This document shows positions 28,564 to 38,398 of a DNA stretch of 64,000 nt, piece after piece. This stretch comes from Aureibaculum flavum (GTDB taxonomy: Bacteria > Bacteroidota > Bacteroidia > Flavobacteriales > Flavobacteriaceae): the NCBI RefSeq assembly GCF_016406085.1, contig NZ_JAEHFJ010000004.1:62001-126000 (forward strand), given 5' to 3'. Every line of letters starts with the position of its first letter. Positions within the stretch are counted from its first letter, which is position 1. The translations under genes and the position numbers were made by a program. The notes below the pieces were generated by a model. That model did no database searches and was not told where the DNA came from. It saw only the letters and a list, made by a program, of their open reading frames with translations.

Positions 28564-29049
28564 ATTATTTGAGATTATATGATGTTGATGCTTTGTTTAT
28601 AGAGTAATTAATAAAACAAAGTAATAATTTACGGTTTGTTGTAATTATAACAGCTAATGAAATAAAACTCCTACCCTCCTATGCATTTATTTTGGAAAGT
28701 TATGTTCAGGTATAAAATTTAAATTGCATTTTTAACTTTATTTTTTTTAATTATCATAGGTGATAATAATTATGGAATATGCAGGTTTATCAGGTGTTTT
28801 GAACTTCATTTTAAAACAATGTGAAAAGTAGGATTTCGATAACGAATTAGTATGCTGTATATTAAACGGTATCTAGGAATTACTTTTAAATTTTAACGTT
28901 TTTTTTAACATAAAACAACGAAAAATAGAGCTCGTAAATCTGTTTTAAAAATCATAAAAAAAGTACCTTTGTAGTCTCTTTGAATTTGTGGTAAATAAGC
29001 CACTCATTTCAATCATTTAAAAAGAAATAATCATATAAATTAAATAATC
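28564..29049. other. Divergent intergenic region between DUF2911 and the outer-membrane protein
   Basis: These 486 bp contain no supported gene. A -7 element TACCTTTG (28964-28971) lies 79 nt before the outer-membrane protein ATG. A small AT-rich inverted repeat (TTATCA...TGATAA) lies near 28751-28766. Nothing else was recognised. Confidence 0.4.
28964..28971 (+). promoter_or_regulatory. -7 element for the outer-membrane barrel gene
   Basis: TACCTTTG fits TAnnTTTG. A weak TGTTTT occurs about 19 bp upstream in place of the usual TTG. The leader would be about 75 nt. Confidence 0.55.
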
Positions 29050-29907
29050 ATGAAACATATAAGTATAGTGTTTATGGCCCTTTTAATAAGTACAATGTCT
29101 TATGCTCAATTACAGGTTTCTGTTAGTTCTGGCTATGCTACTGGTAGTGCAACCATGAAGCTTGGTGAAACCATTAATGTATCTGAATCGGAAAGTTCTT
29201 ATGGAAGTTATGGTGAAGGTGTAAATTTTCAAATCAGAGGAACTTATTTCTTTAATAAATCATTTGGTATTGATGTAGGTTTAGGATATTTGCAAGGTAC
29301 TGATCAAACCGTATCTAAAGTGAGTCTACCGAGTAACGAGGTTGAGGCTGTTGGTAGAGCACGTGCTTTTGGTGGTTCTGCTTCTGTAGTGTATCGATTT
29401 ACCAATAATATTTACGGTCGTTTTGGTGCTTTAATAAAAGTAGCTGGAAAAACAGAAGCTGTGGTGTCTAATAAATCTGTTTTTTCGGAAGAACAAGCTA
29501 ATGCTTTTGGGGTGCCATTTGGATCTTATTCTCAGACCAATTATGTTGAAGATTTTCATGGGCAATTCCCTTTGGGTTTTGTGGGTGCTCTAGGTTATAA
29601 ATATCAATTAACTAATAATTTGAGTGTTTTTGCGGAAGCAGAATATTACGGAATTAGTTTAAAACGTAAAGATTCTGAAATTCAAGAATTTAACACAGAT
29701 GTTGTTTTGGCAGATGGAACCATAGCTGTAAGTGGTTTATATTCTTTAGACAACTTACCTGATGGATATAACAGAGAAACAACATATGTTGATAATCTTT
29801 CCAATACGAATACAGATACCTCTAAGAAACTAGCAGAAAAAGTACCGTATTCTTCCTTCGGTATTAATTTTGGAATAACCTATCATTTTAATAAATTGGC
29901 TAAATAG
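29050..29907 (+). CDS. Outer-membrane beta-barrel protein
   Basis: A 285-residue protein with a signal peptide (LISTMSYAQ), alternating hydrophobic strands, glycine/aromatic-rich turns and a terminal strand ending GINFGITYHFNKLAK, consistent with an OmpA/OprF-like or PorT-type barrel of about eight strands. VYRFTNNIYGRFGALIKV and GALGYKYQLTNNLSVFAEAEYYG are typical barrel hairpins. The function is unknown; no peptidoglycan-binding domain is present. An intrinsic terminator follows. Confidence 0.85.
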   Translation: MKHISIVFMALLISTMSYAQLQVSVSSGYATGSATMKLGETINVSESESSYGSYGEGVNFQIRGTYFFNKSFGIDVGLGYLQGTDQTVSKVSLPSNEVEAVGRARAFGGSASVVYRFTNNIYGRFGALIKVAGKTEAVVSNKSVFSEEQANAFGVPFGSYSQTNYVEDFHGQFPLGFVGALGYKYQLTNNLSVFAEAEYYGISLKRKDSEIQEFNTDVVLADGTIAVSGLYSLDNLPDGYNRETTYVDNLSNTNTDTSKKLAEKVPYSSFGINFGITYHFNKLAK

Positions 29908-29982
29908 TAAAAAAGCTATTCAATCTCGAAGCCTGTATGTATTGGGATGGTATTAGAAATAGTCAACGCTAAAGAAGTACTT

Positions 29983-30016
29983 AAAACCTGTTAAAACATC
30001 TTTTTTGACAGGTTTT
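29983..30016 (+). terminator. Intrinsic terminator after the barrel gene
   Basis: Arms AAAACCTGT (29983-29991) and ACAGGTTTT (30008-30016), followed on the plus strand by further T residues. It lies about 75 bp beyond the stop of the outer-membrane protein gene. Confidence 0.8.
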
Positions 30017-30249
30017 TTCTTTGGAGGTTGGGTCAAACGAAGCACTTCACTCCTACTAGCTTTTATTTAATATTTCTAAATTACTGTATGGTAATTCAAG
30101 CCTCTGGTTATTCGCCAAAAGAAAACCTTTATTGCTATTTATTTCATCATTATTTTGAGGAAATGAAAAATAGCAATTACTGTTCGTTATTAAGCTCTAT
30201 TGTTTAATTTTGCAGTCCATTAGAATTTTTTACGCCTATATATTTTAAA

Positions 30250-32388
30250 ATGAAGGATCTTACTTCTTATTTAAAAAAACAATCTTGGTTTACTTCATTT
30301 AGAACGTCTTTTTTAAGCAATCCAAATCGATTACCATCAGTTAAAGGAACTTTTGTTATAGGAGTTCTTGTGATTTTAATGGTGAGTCTTAATTTGCCTT
30401 TTTATGCGGTATCCTTAGGTTTAGGAGCACTTGCAGGTGCTCTTTCTGAAACGGATGATCATCCGAAAGGACGCTTAAAGTCAATGGCCCTAAAAGTGGT
30501 CAGTTTTGCAATCTCAAGTTTCTCAGTAGAATTGTTACAACCGTATCCTATTCTATTGGGTGTGGGACTCGCATTATCTACCATTGTTTTTATTTTAATT
30601 GGAGGTGTTAGTGAGCGTTTTAGAGGCGTTACTTTTGGTGCTTTGTTGATTGGAATTTATACGATGATTGGGACTCAAATTAGTCCAAATTGGTACATAC
30701 AACCTATTTTACTAACATCTGGAGCTTTTATTTATGGAATGTTCTCTTACCTGCTACTTCGTTTAAAGCCCTATAGTTTATTAGAAGAACAATTGGCCAG
30801 AGGTTTTTCTGCTTTGTCCTTGTATTTAAATGAGAAATCAAAACTTTTTCCAAGTGATAAAGCTGCGGAAAAAGAAATTAGAGCAAAATTGGCACTTTTA
30901 AATGTGCAAACCGTTGAAGCGTTAGATAGATGTAAAGAGGTATTAAATAGTTACGGAGAATCACTTACCGATCAGAAACCTTTACAGCCTTATTTGTATT
31001 ATTTTATGATGTTGCAAAGTTTGCATGAACGAGCAGCCTCAAGTCATGAACGTTATGACCTATTGAGTGCCAACCCCTCAAATACTGTTTTAATTGGTGG
31101 CATTCGTCAATTATTACATGAGCTCTCTATTGCTACCCAAAGTTTTGCAACTAGTTTACTTACAGGTGTGCCTTATGTGCATCCAGTCGCTTTAGATTGG
31201 TTGATCAATGCTGTTCAAAATTCACTTAAAAATAACGAGCAAAATATTAGCCTTCCTTTAAAGTTATTGATTCGAAATTTGACCCAGTCTCATGAAACTT
31301 TAAAAAATATTCATAAAAATTATGATACCTTGTTATTTCCTAAGTTGGAAAAGAATACACTTTCTTATTATGAAAGATTTAAACTACAACTTAATATAAA
31401 TCACCCTAAAATGCACTATGCGTTAAGGTTAAGTCTTTCTTTTTTAATAGGATATTCCATTTATAAGTATTTTAATATTGAGAAAGGAGAATGGATTGTG
31501 TTGACTGTGTTATTTGTGCTACAGCCCAGTTACAGTGAGACAAGAAAACGACTCTTCCAACGAATTTTAGGGACGTTAGCAGGAGTAATAATTGGCATAT
31601 TGGTCATAAAATTATTTTCTTTTTCAGGACAAATTGTTTTAATGCTGAGTTCCGCCTATTTGTTTTTCTTTTGGATGAAACGAAAGTATTCCATCAGTAT
31701 CATTTTTATTACCATTTTTGTGTTGTGTGCCTTTAATATCATATCGAATAAAGGGGTTGACGTGATGGCTCCTCGATTAATAGACACGTTGATAGGTGCT
31801 TTTATTTCATTTTTAGTGGTACGTTTTTTATGGCCTGATTGGCAATACAAAAAATTACCCAAACTATTAAGTGAAGCCATTCTTAAAAACACTGCCTATT
31901 TAAAAGCTATTTTAAACGAATATAAAAAACCAGTTGCTGACGATCTAAACTATAGAATTGCAAGAAGAGAAGCACATAGGGCTGATAATGCTCTGGTTAT
32001 GGCATGGCAAAACATGCAATTAGATCCTCAGAAACATCAAAAACTAAAAAAGACAGCATTTAGATTAACCTACTTAAATCACGCGTTACTTTCGTACTTG
32101 TCCGCACTTGGTGCCCATAGGAGTCAAGATAAACAACCGTTACCCATAGCTACGTTTGAAGGGGCAATTTTAAAAGCCCTAGATGAAGCTTTTGAATGGT
32201 TAACTGTTGAAGATAATAGCAAAATAAATACAATTGAACTTCGCTTGGAAGAAATTCGTGTGCAATTACTCTCCAAAAAGGAAGCCGCAATTCGCATCGA
32301 ATATAGCTTGTTGTATAATATAACTGAAGTAACCATTCAAATTTTGGAACAAGCAAAGTTATTTAAGCAGACAAAACAAGATAGTTAG
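30250..32388 (+). CDS. FUSC/YccS-type integral membrane protein
   Basis: The 712-residue protein has two sets of membrane helices, about residues 30-165 and 385-520, each followed by a cytoplasmic helical part. That is the duplicated layout of the FUSC/YccS family, related to p-hydroxybenzoate efflux AaeB. The second half contains GEWIVLTVLFVLQPSYSETRKRLFQRILGTLAGVIIG, the FUSC signature. Transport or envelope stress export is inferred. A leader of about 100 bp follows the preceding terminator; no operon partner is evident. Confidence 0.9.
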   Translation: MKDLTSYLKKQSWFTSFRTSFLSNPNRLPSVKGTFVIGVLVILMVSLNLPFYAVSLGLGALAGALSETDDHPKGRLKSMALKVVSFAISSFSVELLQPYPILLGVGLALSTIVFILIGGVSERFRGVTFGALLIGIYTMIGTQISPNWYIQPILLTSGAFIYGMFSYLLLRLKPYSLLEEQLARGFSALSLYLNEKSKLFPSDKAAEKEIRAKLALLNVQTVEALDRCKEVLNSYGESLTDQKPLQPYLYYFMMLQSLHERAASSHERYDLLSANPSNTVLIGGIRQLLHELSIATQSFATSLLTGVPYVHPVALDWLINAVQNSLKNNEQNISLPLKLLIRNLTQSHETLKNIHKNYDTLLFPKLEKNTLSYYERFKLQLNINHPKMHYALRLSLSFLIGYSIYKYFNIEKGEWIVLTVLFVLQPSYSETRKRLFQRILGTLAGVIIGILVIKLFSFSGQIVLMLSSAYLFFFWMKRKYSISIIFITIFVLCAFNIISNKGVDVMAPRLIDTLIGAFISFLVVRFLWPDWQYKKLPKLLSEAILKNTAYLKAILNEYKKPVADDLNYRIARREAHRADNALVMAWQNMQLDPQKHQKLKKTAFRLTYLNHALLSYLSALGAHRSQDKQPLPIATFEGAILKALDEAFEWLTVEDNSKINTIELRLEEIRVQLLSKKEAAIRIEYSLLYNITEVTIQILEQAKLFKQTKQDS

Positions 32389-32601
32389 GGATTTCTAATG
32401 CTTCCAATGGGTTATCAAGGTTTCTTGTCATTGAAGCCTTCCCTCCCATTAATTCTTTGTATGATTACGAGTCATCCTATTTTAAACTGTCTTTAATTTA
32501 GAATTTATATAAATTGCTCAAAATCAATGTTAAAGTTGAAAATCCCATCAAAAATTTTTAACTTCATACCATATAAAATCACAAACTAATTACACCACAA
32601 A

Positions 32602-33570
32602 ATGAGTACAGATTCAACTAATTATTCTAGAAGGGAATTTGCCAAACTTTCAGTACTGGGGCTAGCAAGTATTCCATTATTGTCGTTTCAAAATGGATTA
32701 GAAAAAATAGATTTGTCAATAGCAACACCACTTAATGTGCATTTGTTTTCAAAACACTTACAATTTCTAAATTATAACGATATGTCTGCCGCTGCTGTAG
32801 AAATGGGATTTGATGGAGTTGATTTAACAGTACGCCCTAAAGGACATGTGTTGCCAGAAAATGTAAAAGAAGATTTACCCAAAGCTGTGGAGGCCATGAA
32901 AAAACACGGACTACAACCTAAATTGATGTCCACTAATGTTTGGGATGCGAACAACACCATGCAAAAAACAGTGTTGGAAACGGCGAGTACCGTAGGTTTT
33001 ACAAATTACCGAACCAATTGGCTAAAGTATCCAGAAGATATCTCTATCAAAGAAAGTCAAGCCTTATATGGACGACAAGCTAAAGAATTGGAAATACTCA
33101 ATGAAAAATTAGGACTTATTGGAGGTTATCAAAATAATTCAGGAATGAATGTAGGTGCACCTATTTGGGATCTCCTACCTATTTTAGAAGCCACTAATGG
33201 TAAGTTTATGGGAAGCCAATACGATATTAGGCATGCTGTTGTTGAAGGAGGTGAATGTTGGGAGCTTGGATTGCGTCGGATAAAACCGTTCATTAATTCT
33301 ATTGTAATTAAAGATGTAAAGTGGGGAGTTGTAGAAGGAAAATGGCAACCCATAAATGTGCCTCTAGGCGAAGGTATGGTTAATTTTAAACGCTACTTTT
33401 CTTTACTTAAAAAATATGAAATCAATGTGCCTGTTTCATTACATGTTGAGTATGATTTAGGTGGTGCAGAACAAGGACTTGATAAAATTACGATGCCCCA
33501 AAAAGAGGTTTTTAGAAGAATAAAAAAAGACTTGGTGTACTTACAAGAAGCTTGGGAAAAGGCGGAATAG
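32602..33570 (+). CDS. Sugar phosphate isomerase/epimerase-type TIM-barrel protein with Tat-like signal
   Basis: The 322-residue protein begins with a twin-arginine-like leader (YSRREFAKLSVLGLAS), followed by an AP-endonuclease-2-type TIM barrel: AAVEMGFDGVDLTVRPKGHV, NYRTNWLKYPED, KFMGSQYDIRHAVVEGGECWELGLRRIKPFI and VSLHVEYDLGGAEQGL, with acidic/His metal-site candidates. Such proteins isomerise or epimerise sugars in catabolic clusters; the substrate is unknown. Export folded through Tat fits the RR motif. Confidence 0.87.
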   Translation: MSTDSTNYSRREFAKLSVLGLASIPLLSFQNGLEKIDLSIATPLNVHLFSKHLQFLNYNDMSAAAVEMGFDGVDLTVRPKGHVLPENVKEDLPKAVEAMKKHGLQPKLMSTNVWDANNTMQKTVLETASTVGFTNYRTNWLKYPEDISIKESQALYGRQAKELEILNEKLGLIGGYQNNSGMNVGAPIWDLLPILEATNGKFMGSQYDIRHAVVEGGECWELGLRRIKPFINSIVIKDVKWGVVEGKWQPINVPLGEGMVNFKRYFSLLKKYEINVPVSLHVEYDLGGAEQGLDKITMPQKEVFRRIKKDLVYLQEAWEKAE

Positions 33571-33644
33571 TAAGTTGAAAAAATAAGATAAATAACTACA
33601 GAGAAAACTTATATTTGTAAGCTAAATAACTATCATTAAAAGTT

Positions 33645-34214
33645 TTGGAACAAATAAAAGCTCACTTAGATCAAATTGCTACCCTCTCTAAATTTGATTG
33701 GGAGTTTTTTATGTCTAAGTTACATCGGCGGGTTATTCCAAAAAAAACAGTGTTTTTAAAACTCAATGAAATAGAAAATCATATCTCTTTCATTGAATCT
33801 GGTGTGGTACGCTTATATATTCCAAAAGAAAATCCAGAAAAAGAAATTACTTTTGGCTTTAGTTTTGAAAATCAGTTTATAAGTGCTTATGATTCATTTT
33901 TGACTCAGAAACCTTCGGCTTATGAACTTCAGGCACTTACAGAAACTACACTTGTGAGTATTAGTTATAACGATTTACAAGACGTTTATAAAACCACACA
34001 AATAGGAAATCTGATTGGCAGATTGACGGCTGAACGTCTCTTTTTAATAAAATCTAAACGCGAACAGAACTTATTGAATTTATCGGCAGAAGAACGTTAT
34101 ATGAAATTGTTTAAGGATCGTCCAGAACTCTTAAAGGAAGTGCCTTTAAAATATGTCAGCTCTTATATTGGGGTTACAGCACAGGCCTTGAGTCGAATTA
34201 GAAAGCGTTTGTAA
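33645..34214 (+). CDS. Crp/Fnr family transcriptional regulator
   Basis: A 189-residue protein: cyclic-nucleotide-binding-type beta-barrel (ENHISFIESGVVRLYIPKENPEKEITFGFSFENQFISAYDSFL), a dimerisation helix, and a C-terminal winged helix (VPLKYVSSYIGVTAQALSRIRKRL). It lacks the Fnr cysteines, so it is not an O2 Fe-S sensor. No in-frame ATG lies near the N-terminus; TTG at 33645 is the start. It lies just upstream of the desaturase gene, which it may regulate. Confidence 0.88.
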   Translation: MEQIKAHLDQIATLSKFDWEFFMSKLHRRVIPKKTVFLKLNEIENHISFIESGVVRLYIPKENPEKEITFGFSFENQFISAYDSFLTQKPSAYELQALTETTLVSISYNDLQDVYKTTQIGNLIGRLTAERLFLIKSKREQNLLNLSAEERYMKLFKDRPELLKEVPLKYVSSYIGVTAQALSRIRKRL

Positions 34215-34272
34215 GATCAATTATTGTCTTTTTTGAGCTTTTCATGACATGTGATTTATTGATTTGGGTTCA

Positions 34273-34303
34273 TTGTTTAGCTGAGATTATCAAATTATCT
34301 TTG
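34273..34303 (+). promoter_or_regulatory. Promoter of the desaturase gene
   Basis: TTG at 34273-34275 and TATCTTTG at 34296-34303, separated by 20 bp, match the Bacteroidota -33/-7 promoter. The ATG at 34315 lies only 11 nt past the -7, so the leader is a few bases at most. Confidence 0.65.
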
Positions 34304-34314
34304 AAAAAAAAGTT

Positions 34315-35055
34315 ATGACGATAATTATCTTCATTTTAGTGCTCTGGTATGGAAGTCTGTTTTTTCAGTCTTTCTTTTTACATCGCTATGCCGCTCATCA
34401 AGTTTTTACCATGTCTAAAACCATGGAACGTATAACATTTATATTAACTTGGATTTTTCAAGGTTCTAGTTATTTAAGTGCTTATGGTTATGGAATCATG
34501 CATCGTATTCATCATGCGTATACAGACACTGAAAAGGATCCGCACTCGCCGTCTTATGATGCCAATTTATTTGCGATGATGTGGAAAACAAAAACCATTT
34601 ATCAAGATATTAATAAAGAACTTATCCCTATCGAAGAGCGTTTTACCAAAAACGTTCCGCAATGGAAAGGGTTTGATAACTTTGCAAGCTCACGCTTTTC
34701 CAGAGTGTTGTGGTTGGTACTTTACACCTTATTTTTCGTTTTCTTTACGACGGCATTATGGCAGTGGTTATTATTACCGGTCGCCTTTTTAATGGCACCT
34801 ATTCATGGCGTTATCATTAATTGGTTTGGTCATATTTATGGCTATGTGAATTTTAAAATGAAAAATACGAGTAAGAATCTCTTTCGTTTTGATTTTTTAA
34901 TGATGGGTGAAGGCTACCATAATAACCATCATAAATATGCGAGTAGAGCCAATTTTGGTGTTAAATGGTATGAGGTAGATGTAACCTATTTGATTATAAA
35001 ATTATTGAATTTTGTAGGTATAATTAAGTTGAAGTCAATAAAGATAAAGTCTTAA
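34315..35055 (+). CDS. Membrane fatty acid (acyl-CoA) desaturase
   Basis: A 246-residue membrane protein with the three histidine boxes of the stearoyl-CoA-type desaturases: HRYAAH (23-28), HRIHHAY (63-69) and GYHNNHHKY near residue 198. These bind the di-iron centre that inserts a cis double bond into acyl chains, using O2 and an electron donor. About four membrane helices fit the family. It likely adjusts membrane fluidity, for example in the cold. The preceding Crp/Fnr-type gene may control it. Confidence 0.93.
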   Translation: MTIIIFILVLWYGSLFFQSFFLHRYAAHQVFTMSKTMERITFILTWIFQGSSYLSAYGYGIMHRIHHAYTDTEKDPHSPSYDANLFAMMWKTKTIYQDINKELIPIEERFTKNVPQWKGFDNFASSRFSRVLWLVLYTLFFVFFTTALWQWLLLPVAFLMAPIHGVIINWFGHIYGYVNFKMKNTSKNLFRFDFLMMGEGYHNNHHKYASRANFGVKWYEVDVTYLIIKLLNFVGIIKLKSIKIKS

Positions 35056-35147
35056 TTGATAGTTTTTTAAATTTAATTACAATTTCTTTTTACGATGTGA
35101 ATTATGTCCAGTGTAAGCTAAATGATTACTTTGTACTTTGTATTTAG

Positions 35148-35155
35148 TATCTTTG
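35148..35155 (+). promoter_or_regulatory. -7 element abutting the start codon (possible leaderless transcript)
   Basis: TATCTTTG (TAnnTTTG) ends 4 nt before the ATG at 35160. Transcription would begin at or next to the A of the ATG. TTTG words at 35130-35140 may serve as a -33 element, with non-ideal spacing. Confidence 0.5.
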
Positions 35156-35159
35156 GTTT

Positions 35160-36818
35160 ATGAAAAAAATAACCCACGTTTCTGTCTTATTCCTAACCTT
35201 ATTACTAACGTTTCCAAATTCAATAATTAGCCAAAATAAAGATTCTCATTCAACTGCAGATATCATTATTTATGGAGGTACTTCTGCAGCCATTATTGCT
35301 GCGGTAGAAGCTAAAATTTCTGGAAAATCTGTTATTGTAGTTTCGCCTGATATCCATTTAGGTGGGTTAACTTCTGGTGGTCTAGGATGGACAGATACGG
35401 GCGATAAAAGTGTTATTGGTGGGTTGTCAAGAGATTTTTATCATAGAGTTTATATGCATTACAATACCAAAGAAGCATGGAATTGGCAACCAAAAGAGGC
35501 GTATGGTAATAAAGGCCAAGGTACAAGAGCAATGGATGGTCAAAGTCGCACCATGTGGATATTTGAACCACATGTGGCTGAACTTATTTTTGAAGATTTT
35601 GTTAAAGAATATGATATTCAAGTGGATAGAGATGAATGGCTTAATCGTGAAAATGGTGTTGAAGTTGAAGATGGAAAAATTATATCAATAACTACCTTGA
35701 GCGGTAAAACATATTCTGGAAAGGTATTTTTAGACGCTACATATGAGGGTGATTTAATGGCAACAGCCGGTGTAAGTTATCATGTAGGTAGAGAAGCTGG
35801 GAGTGTTTATGATGAAGAATGGAATGGTGTTCAAACAGGTGTTTTACATCATAAACATTGGTTTTTATCTGATATTTCACCTTATGTAGTTGCTGGTGAT
35901 GTTACAAGTGGTGTATTGCCAAGAATTTCTAAAGTATCTCCTGGAAATAAACACGATGGTGATGATAAAATTCAGGCCTATTGTTTCAGAACATGCATGA
36001 CAAATCATGAAGCCAACAGAACACCGTTTCCGAAGCCTGAAAATTATGACCCGCTACAATATGAATTATTAGCACGATCATTGGCAACTGGACGCGATGA
36101 TTTTTTTGAAAAATTTGATGGCATTCCCAATTACAAAACAGATACCAATAACCACGGTCCTTTGAGTAGTGACAATATTGGAATGAATTATGATTATCCA
36201 GAAGCCTCGTATGACCGAAGAAAAGAGATCATAAAGGAACATGAAGACTATCAAAAAGGTTTTTATTGGTTTGTAGCCAATGACCCAAGAATACCTAAGG
36301 ATATTCAAATGGAAATGCAAAAATGGGGTTTAGCAAAAGATGAATTTACAGATAATGGAAATTGGCCACATCAAATATATGTGAGAGAAGCACGGAGAAT
36401 GATAGGACAATTTATAATGACAGAAAACGAATTGTTAAAAAAACGACCGACTCCAAATCCAGTAGGAATGGGGTCTTATACTATGGATTCTCATAATACG
36501 CAACGGTATATAAAAGCCGATGGTTTTGTTCAAAATGAAGGTGATATTGGCGTGAACACTAAAGGACCTTATGCCATTTCATACGGTGCCTTAGTACCAA
36601 AAAAGGAGGAATGTACAAATTTACTCGTCCCAGTTTGTGTATCGTCAAGTCATATTGCCTTTGGGTCTATGCGAATGGAACCTGTTTTTATGATTTTAGG
36701 TCAATCTTCAGCGGTAGCAGCAGTATTGGCTATTGACAACAATGTAGCCGTACAAGATGTGGACTATGAAATGCTTAAAAATGCCTTAGCGGAAAAAGGA
36801 CAAGTTTTGAAAAAATAA
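35160..36818 (+). CDS. Secreted FAD-dependent oxidoreductase (FAD_oxidored type)
   Basis: The 552-residue protein has a signal peptide, then a Rossmann FAD site: ADIIIYGGTSAAIIAAVEAKISGKSVIVVSPD with the GGTSAA loop near residue 42. GGLTSGGLGWTDTG and FLDATYEGDLMATAGVSYHVGREA match PF12831 members found with polysaccharide- or organic-acid-degrading genes. The C-terminus carries SSHIAFGSMRMEPVFMILGQSSAVAA, the usual FAD contact. Periplasmic oxidation of an unknown sugar or acid is inferred. Confidence 0.9.
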   Translation: MKKITHVSVLFLTLLLTFPNSIISQNKDSHSTADIIIYGGTSAAIIAAVEAKISGKSVIVVSPDIHLGGLTSGGLGWTDTGDKSVIGGLSRDFYHRVYMHYNTKEAWNWQPKEAYGNKGQGTRAMDGQSRTMWIFEPHVAELIFEDFVKEYDIQVDRDEWLNRENGVEVEDGKIISITTLSGKTYSGKVFLDATYEGDLMATAGVSYHVGREAGSVYDEEWNGVQTGVLHHKHWFLSDISPYVVAGDVTSGVLPRISKVSPGNKHDGDDKIQAYCFRTCMTNHEANRTPFPKPENYDPLQYELLARSLATGRDDFFEKFDGIPNYKTDTNNHGPLSSDNIGMNYDYPEASYDRRKEIIKEHEDYQKGFYWFVANDPRIPKDIQMEMQKWGLAKDEFTDNGNWPHQIYVREARRMIGQFIMTENELLKKRPTPNPVGMGSYTMDSHNTQRYIKADGFVQNEGDIGVNTKGPYAISYGALVPKKEECTNLLVPVCVSSSHIAFGSMRMEPVFMILGQSSAVAAVLAIDNNVAVQDVDYEMLKNALAEKGQVLKK

Positions 36819-36866
36819 GTCTTTTCTCGCAATCGTAAAATTTTAAGGTTATAACTAATTTAATGT

Positions 36867-38069
36867 CTAAAAAGGTTTTTTCTTAGCATTTTTTAGCTCT
36901 TGAAACAGTTCTTTAAATAAGCCACGAGCAATTAATATTTTCATAATCTCATTGGTGCCTGCATATATTCTTGCCACTCTATTATCGGCGTACATACGAG
37001 CAATTGGGTAATCCCATATATATCCATAACCGCCAAATAATTGTAGGCATTCATCTACTATTTTACCGTGCATTTCTGTTGCAGAATACTTAGCTATGGA
37101 GGCACTTTCAGAGGTTAGTTGATGGCTTGCTAATAATTGTGTACAGCGATCTAAAAATGCTTGATGTACTTGTAATTGTGAAGTACATTCTGCAAGTTTA
37201 AATTGTGTGTTTTGAAATCCAGCTATGGGTTGTTTAAAAGCGGTTCTTGTAGACGTATAGGCTATTGTTTTTTCTATAGCTCCTTCTGTCCCACCAATAG
37301 CATTAAGTGCTACGGTTAAACGTTCTCTAGCCAATTCTGTCATCATAATTTTAAAGCCCAATCCTTCTTCTCCTAATAAATTTTCTTTGGGAACTTTTAC
37401 ATTATCAAAAAATAATTCACAAGTATCTTGTGCTTTCATTCCTATTTTCTTGAAAGGAATTCCTTTTTCAAAACCTTCATAGGCACTTTCCATAATTAAC
37501 AACGATACACCTTCTTTTTCTGTACCCGAATTCGTTTTTACAGCGACAATAGACATATCGCACATAAAACCATTGGTAATAAATGTTTTTTGTCCATTTA
37601 CCACATAATGATCGCCTTTATTTACCGCAGTGGTTTTGATGGCTTTAAGATCACTACCACAGTTTGGCTCCGTCATCCCAATAGCAGTAATGAGTTTACC
37701 AGTAGCCATAATTGGTAGGTATTTTTGCTTTTGAGCTTCGGTACCATAGTTTAAGAGATAGGGAGCTACGATATCTGAATGTATAGAAAAACCGGGGCCC
37801 GTGATGCCTTCTTTCGCCATTTCTTCTATAAACAGGGCGTTAAAGCTAAAGTCCAATCCACTTCCACCATAGTTTTCTGGCATATCCATACAAAGTAAAC
37901 CCAATGCACCAGCTCGTTCCCAAAGTTCTCTTGGAACCATTCCTTTTTTCTCCCAATCATCTAGGTAATCAATAATTTCATTTTTGATGAAATCTTGAAT
38001 CATTACTTGCATCATTTTATGTTCTTCTGATGCATATATTTCGCGTTCTAATAAAACATGTTGTAACAT
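36867..38069 (-). CDS. Acyl-CoA dehydrogenase
   Basis: A 400-residue enzyme with all family landmarks: PENYGGSGLDFSFNALFIEEM, IGMTEPNCGSDLKAIKTTAV (FAD contact), FITNGFMCDMSIVAVKT, the internal TELARERLTVA signature, and QLFGGYGYIWDYPIARMYADNRVARIYAGTNEIMKI. The catalytic Glu position of short/medium-chain types fits the YAGTNEIM area. It oxidises acyl-CoA to enoyl-CoA, passing electrons to ETF. It is convergent with the FAD oxidoreductase gene and stands alone. Confidence 0.95.
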   Translation of the reverse strand: MLQHVLLEREIYASEEHKMMQVMIQDFIKNEIIDYLDDWEKKGMVPRELWERAGALGLLCMDMPENYGGSGLDFSFNALFIEEMAKEGITGPGFSIHSDIVAPYLLNYGTEAQKQKYLPIMATGKLITAIGMTEPNCGSDLKAIKTTAVNKGDHYVVNGQKTFITNGFMCDMSIVAVKTNSGTEKEGVSLLIMESAYEGFEKGIPFKKIGMKAQDTCELFFDNVKVPKENLLGEEGLGFKIMMTELARERLTVALNAIGGTEGAIEKTIAYTSTRTAFKQPIAGFQNTQFKLAECTSQLQVHQAFLDRCTQLLASHQLTSESASIAKYSATEMHGKIVDECLQLFGGYGYIWDYPIARMYADNRVARIYAGTNEIMKILIARGLFKELFQELKNAKKKPF

Positions 38070-38398
38070 AGTTCCTGATTTTAGATGAATTTATTCTTAT
38101 AATATGGCGTAACACTTCACGTTCTTTTACTCTTGTATAAAACGAATGAAGTCATGATTCTATTTCATTTGATAAGAATAACTGTGACTAAAGTTACGCA
38201 TTACTTTATGAACTTGTTGTTACTTTTTTTATTTGCTAAATATCCACGGAGTCATTTGTCCAGAAAATTACCCTCTATAAATGCTTAATAGAAAAAAAAA
38301 CGAGCATTTAGTAGTATATTTGCCTCAATTATGTTCTCGATACCAGCAAAATTGCATGGCACTCGAACTTACACTAAAAAGTAATCTTATTAGTTTCT
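38070..38398. other. Intergenic region upstream of the degenerate helicase gene
   Basis: Divergent promoters for the acyl-CoA dehydrogenase and the half-helicase must lie here. TATATTTG at 38315-38322 matches the -7 consensus for the plus strand and gives a leader of about 70 nt. No RNA gene or small ORF is supported. Confidence 0.4.
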
